Positions 62,776 to 64,000 of a stretch of DNA of 64,000 nucleotides are shown here, in pieces. The stretch covers positions 124,001-188,000 of the forward strand of contig NZ_JBPAXY010000006.1 in assembly GCF_050897975.1 (NCBI RefSeq). The letters run 5' to 3'. The notes below the pieces were generated by a model. The model saw nothing but the letters and a program-made list of their open reading frames with translations, searched no databases and was not told where the DNA came from. The DNA is from Pseudooceanicola sp050897975. Lineage in GTDB: Bacteria; Pseudomonadota; Alphaproteobacteria; Rhodobacterales; Rhodobacteraceae. Position 1 is the first letter of the stretch. Every line of letters begins with the position of its first letter. Position numbers and translations under genes: made by a program.

Positions 62776-64000
62776 TCAGCCCAGTTCCTGCATCCGCTCC
62801 AGCGCGGCCTTCAGCTTGGCTTCCTCGTCCTGGCGGGCGTCCAGATTGGCCTGGGTCTCGGCCACCACCTCGGCGGGGGCGCTTTCGGCGAACTTGGGGT
62901 TCTTCAGCCGCCCCGCAAGGCCGCCGATTTCCTTCGCCAGCTTTTGCAGCGATCTCTCCAGCCGCGCCTTTTCCTCGGCCACGTCGATCACATCGGCCAG
63001 GGGCAGGCCGAAGGTCGCGCCCTCGGCGGGCAGGGTGATCGTGCCCTTGGGGAACTCGGCCACCTCTTCCAGCTCGCCCACGCGCGCCAGGCGCTTGATC
63101 AGCGTTTCGTTGCTGGCCCAGGCGGCCTTTGCAGTGTCCGAGAAGCCGGTGACCACCAGCGGCACGTAAAGGCCTGCGGGCACATGCATCTGGGCCCGGG
63201 CCGAGCGGATGCTTTCGATCAGCGCGATGGTCCAGTTCATTTCCGCATCCGCCGCCGGATCGACCAGCTCGGCCCCGTAGGTCGGCCAGTCGTTATGGGC
63301 CAGCAGGCCCGCGCGCGGCGCGGTGGTCGACCACAGCTCTTCGGTGATGAAGGGCATGATCGGGTGCAGCATGGTCAGGCACTGGTCGATGACCCAGCCC
63401 ATGACGGCCCGCGTCTCGGCCTGTTCCGGCGCGCCCTCGGCCAGCAGGGGCTTGGCGAATTCGACATACCAGTCGCAGACCTTGCCCCAGACGAAGGCGT
63501 AAAGGCCCAGGGCCGCCTCGTTGAAGCGGTAGGCGTCGAGCGCGGCATCCACGGTTTCGCGGATCTTCGCGGTTTCGCCGATGATCCATTTGTTCACCGT
63601 GGCAGTGGCCGCAGGCACCTCGGCCGAGGGAGCGCCGGCCTCGAAGACGCCGTTCATCTCGGCAAAGCGGGTGGCGTTCCAAAGCTTGGTGCCGAAGTTG
63701 CGGTAGCCCTTGATGCGCTCTTCCGACAGCTTCAGCACACCGCCGATGGCCGCCATCGAGGCATTGGTCATGCGCAGGGCATCGGCGCCGTATTCGTCGA
63801 TGATCTCCAGCGGGTCGATGACGTTGCCGGTGGTCTTCGACATCTTCTTGCCCTTCTCGTCGCGCACCAGCTGGTGCAGATAGACGGTGTGGAAGGGGAC
63901 CTCGTCGACGACGGCCAGCTGCATCATCATCATGCGGGCGACCCAGAAGAACAGGATGTCCTCGCCGGTGATCAGCACGTCGGTGGGGAAGTATTTCGCC
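62776..64000 (-). CDS. valS: Valyl-tRNA synthetase, C-terminal part (gene runs off the window)
   Basis: About 407 residues of a class I synthetase whose 5' end lies beyond base 64000. Visible are the catalytic-domain end YFPTDVLITGEDILFFWVAR, the KMSKS loop KKMSKTTGNVIDP, the anticodon-binding domain (FNEAALGLYAFVWGKVCDWY, MPFITEELW) and the C-terminal coiled coil characteristic of ValRS (KARLERSLQKLAKEIGGLAG). It charges tRNA-Val with valine. Confidence 0.97.
   Translation of the reverse strand, partial: AKYFPTDVLITGEDILFFWVARMMMMQLAVVDEVPFHTVYLHQLVRDEKGKKMSKTTGNVIDPLEIIDEYGADALRMTNASMAAIGGVLKLSEERIKGYRNFGTKLWNATRFAEMNGVFEAGAPSAEVPAATATVNKWIIGETAKIRETVDAALDAYRFNEAALGLYAFVWGKVCDWYVEFAKPLLAEGAPEQAETRAVMGWVIDQCLTMLHPIMPFITEELWSTTAPRAGLLAHNDWPTYGAELVDPAADAEMNWTIALIESIRSARAQMHVPAGLYVPLVVTGFSDTAKAAWASNETLIKRLARVGELEEVAEFPKGTITLPAEGATFGLPLADVIDVAEEKARLERSLQKLAKEIGGLAGRLKNPKFAESAPAEVVAETQANLDARQDEEAKLKAALERMQELG

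Overview
This is high-GC chromosomal DNA (about 65-70% in most genes) that I would place in the Alphaproteobacteria, family Rhodobacteraceae. The reasons are the phaZ / phaC-phaP-phaR arrangement with CTGC-N3-GCAG operators, an exact CtrA box, the ycjX/ycjF pair beside truA, a DUF2842 protein, many TRAP-free ABC/TTT uptake operons, and a recurrent CCCCCGGAGTATTT-type intergenic repeat of a kind I associate with that family. No rRNA, tRNA, CRISPR array, prophage or transposase was seen.

1-7.4 kb: a reductive-pyrimidine or hydantoin catabolic operon (carbamoyl-amide hydrolase, dihydropyrimidinase, NitT/TauT-type ABC importer with a THI5-like binding protein, an embedded GNAT), ending in a terminator and followed by a GntR/FadR regulator. 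7.6-14.0 kb: a DUF1028 hydrolase divergent from a peptide-type ABC importer in which one permease and one ATPase are fused. A TCATGA-centred operator-like palindrome occurs at the regulator's 5' end and twice between the divergent genes, which suggests that one regulator ties both clusters together. 14.0-20.5 kb: a LysR regulator and the polyhydroxyalkanoate genes phaR, phaP, phaC and phaZ, with a small beta-barrel protein between phaR and phaP.

20.5-30.6 kb: mostly housekeeping (ogt-type repair protein, ileS, ycjF-GNAT-ycjX, truA, a 2-oxoglutarate/Fe oxygenase). 30.6-32.9 kb: a lower-GC gene for an exported trypsin-like protease, probably acquired, beside what looks like a pyruvate-kinase remnant lacking its catalytic barrel. 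33.0-43.9 kb: a DegT aminotransferase, an IclR regulator and a divergent operon: tripartite tricarboxylate transporter (the binding protein is frameshifted), aldehyde dehydrogenase, zinc alcohol dehydrogenase, CaiB-type CoA transferase, a short citrate-synthase-fold lyase, then a Gfo/Idh/MocA oxidoreductase. I read this as uptake of a carboxylate, CoA activation and retro-Claisen cleavage; the substrate is unknown.

43.9-51.1 kb (minus strand): a polar amino-acid ABC importer followed by two glutamine-synthetase-like ligases and a class I amidotransferase, matching a gamma-glutamylation (Puu-like) amine catabolic route. 51.2-64 kb: a PhnD-like protein, a TerB protein, PPK2, an MHS transporter, a 22-residue membrane microprotein, pyrG, secG, purA, a DUF2842 protein, a Bcr/CflA-type exporter and the 3' part of valS.
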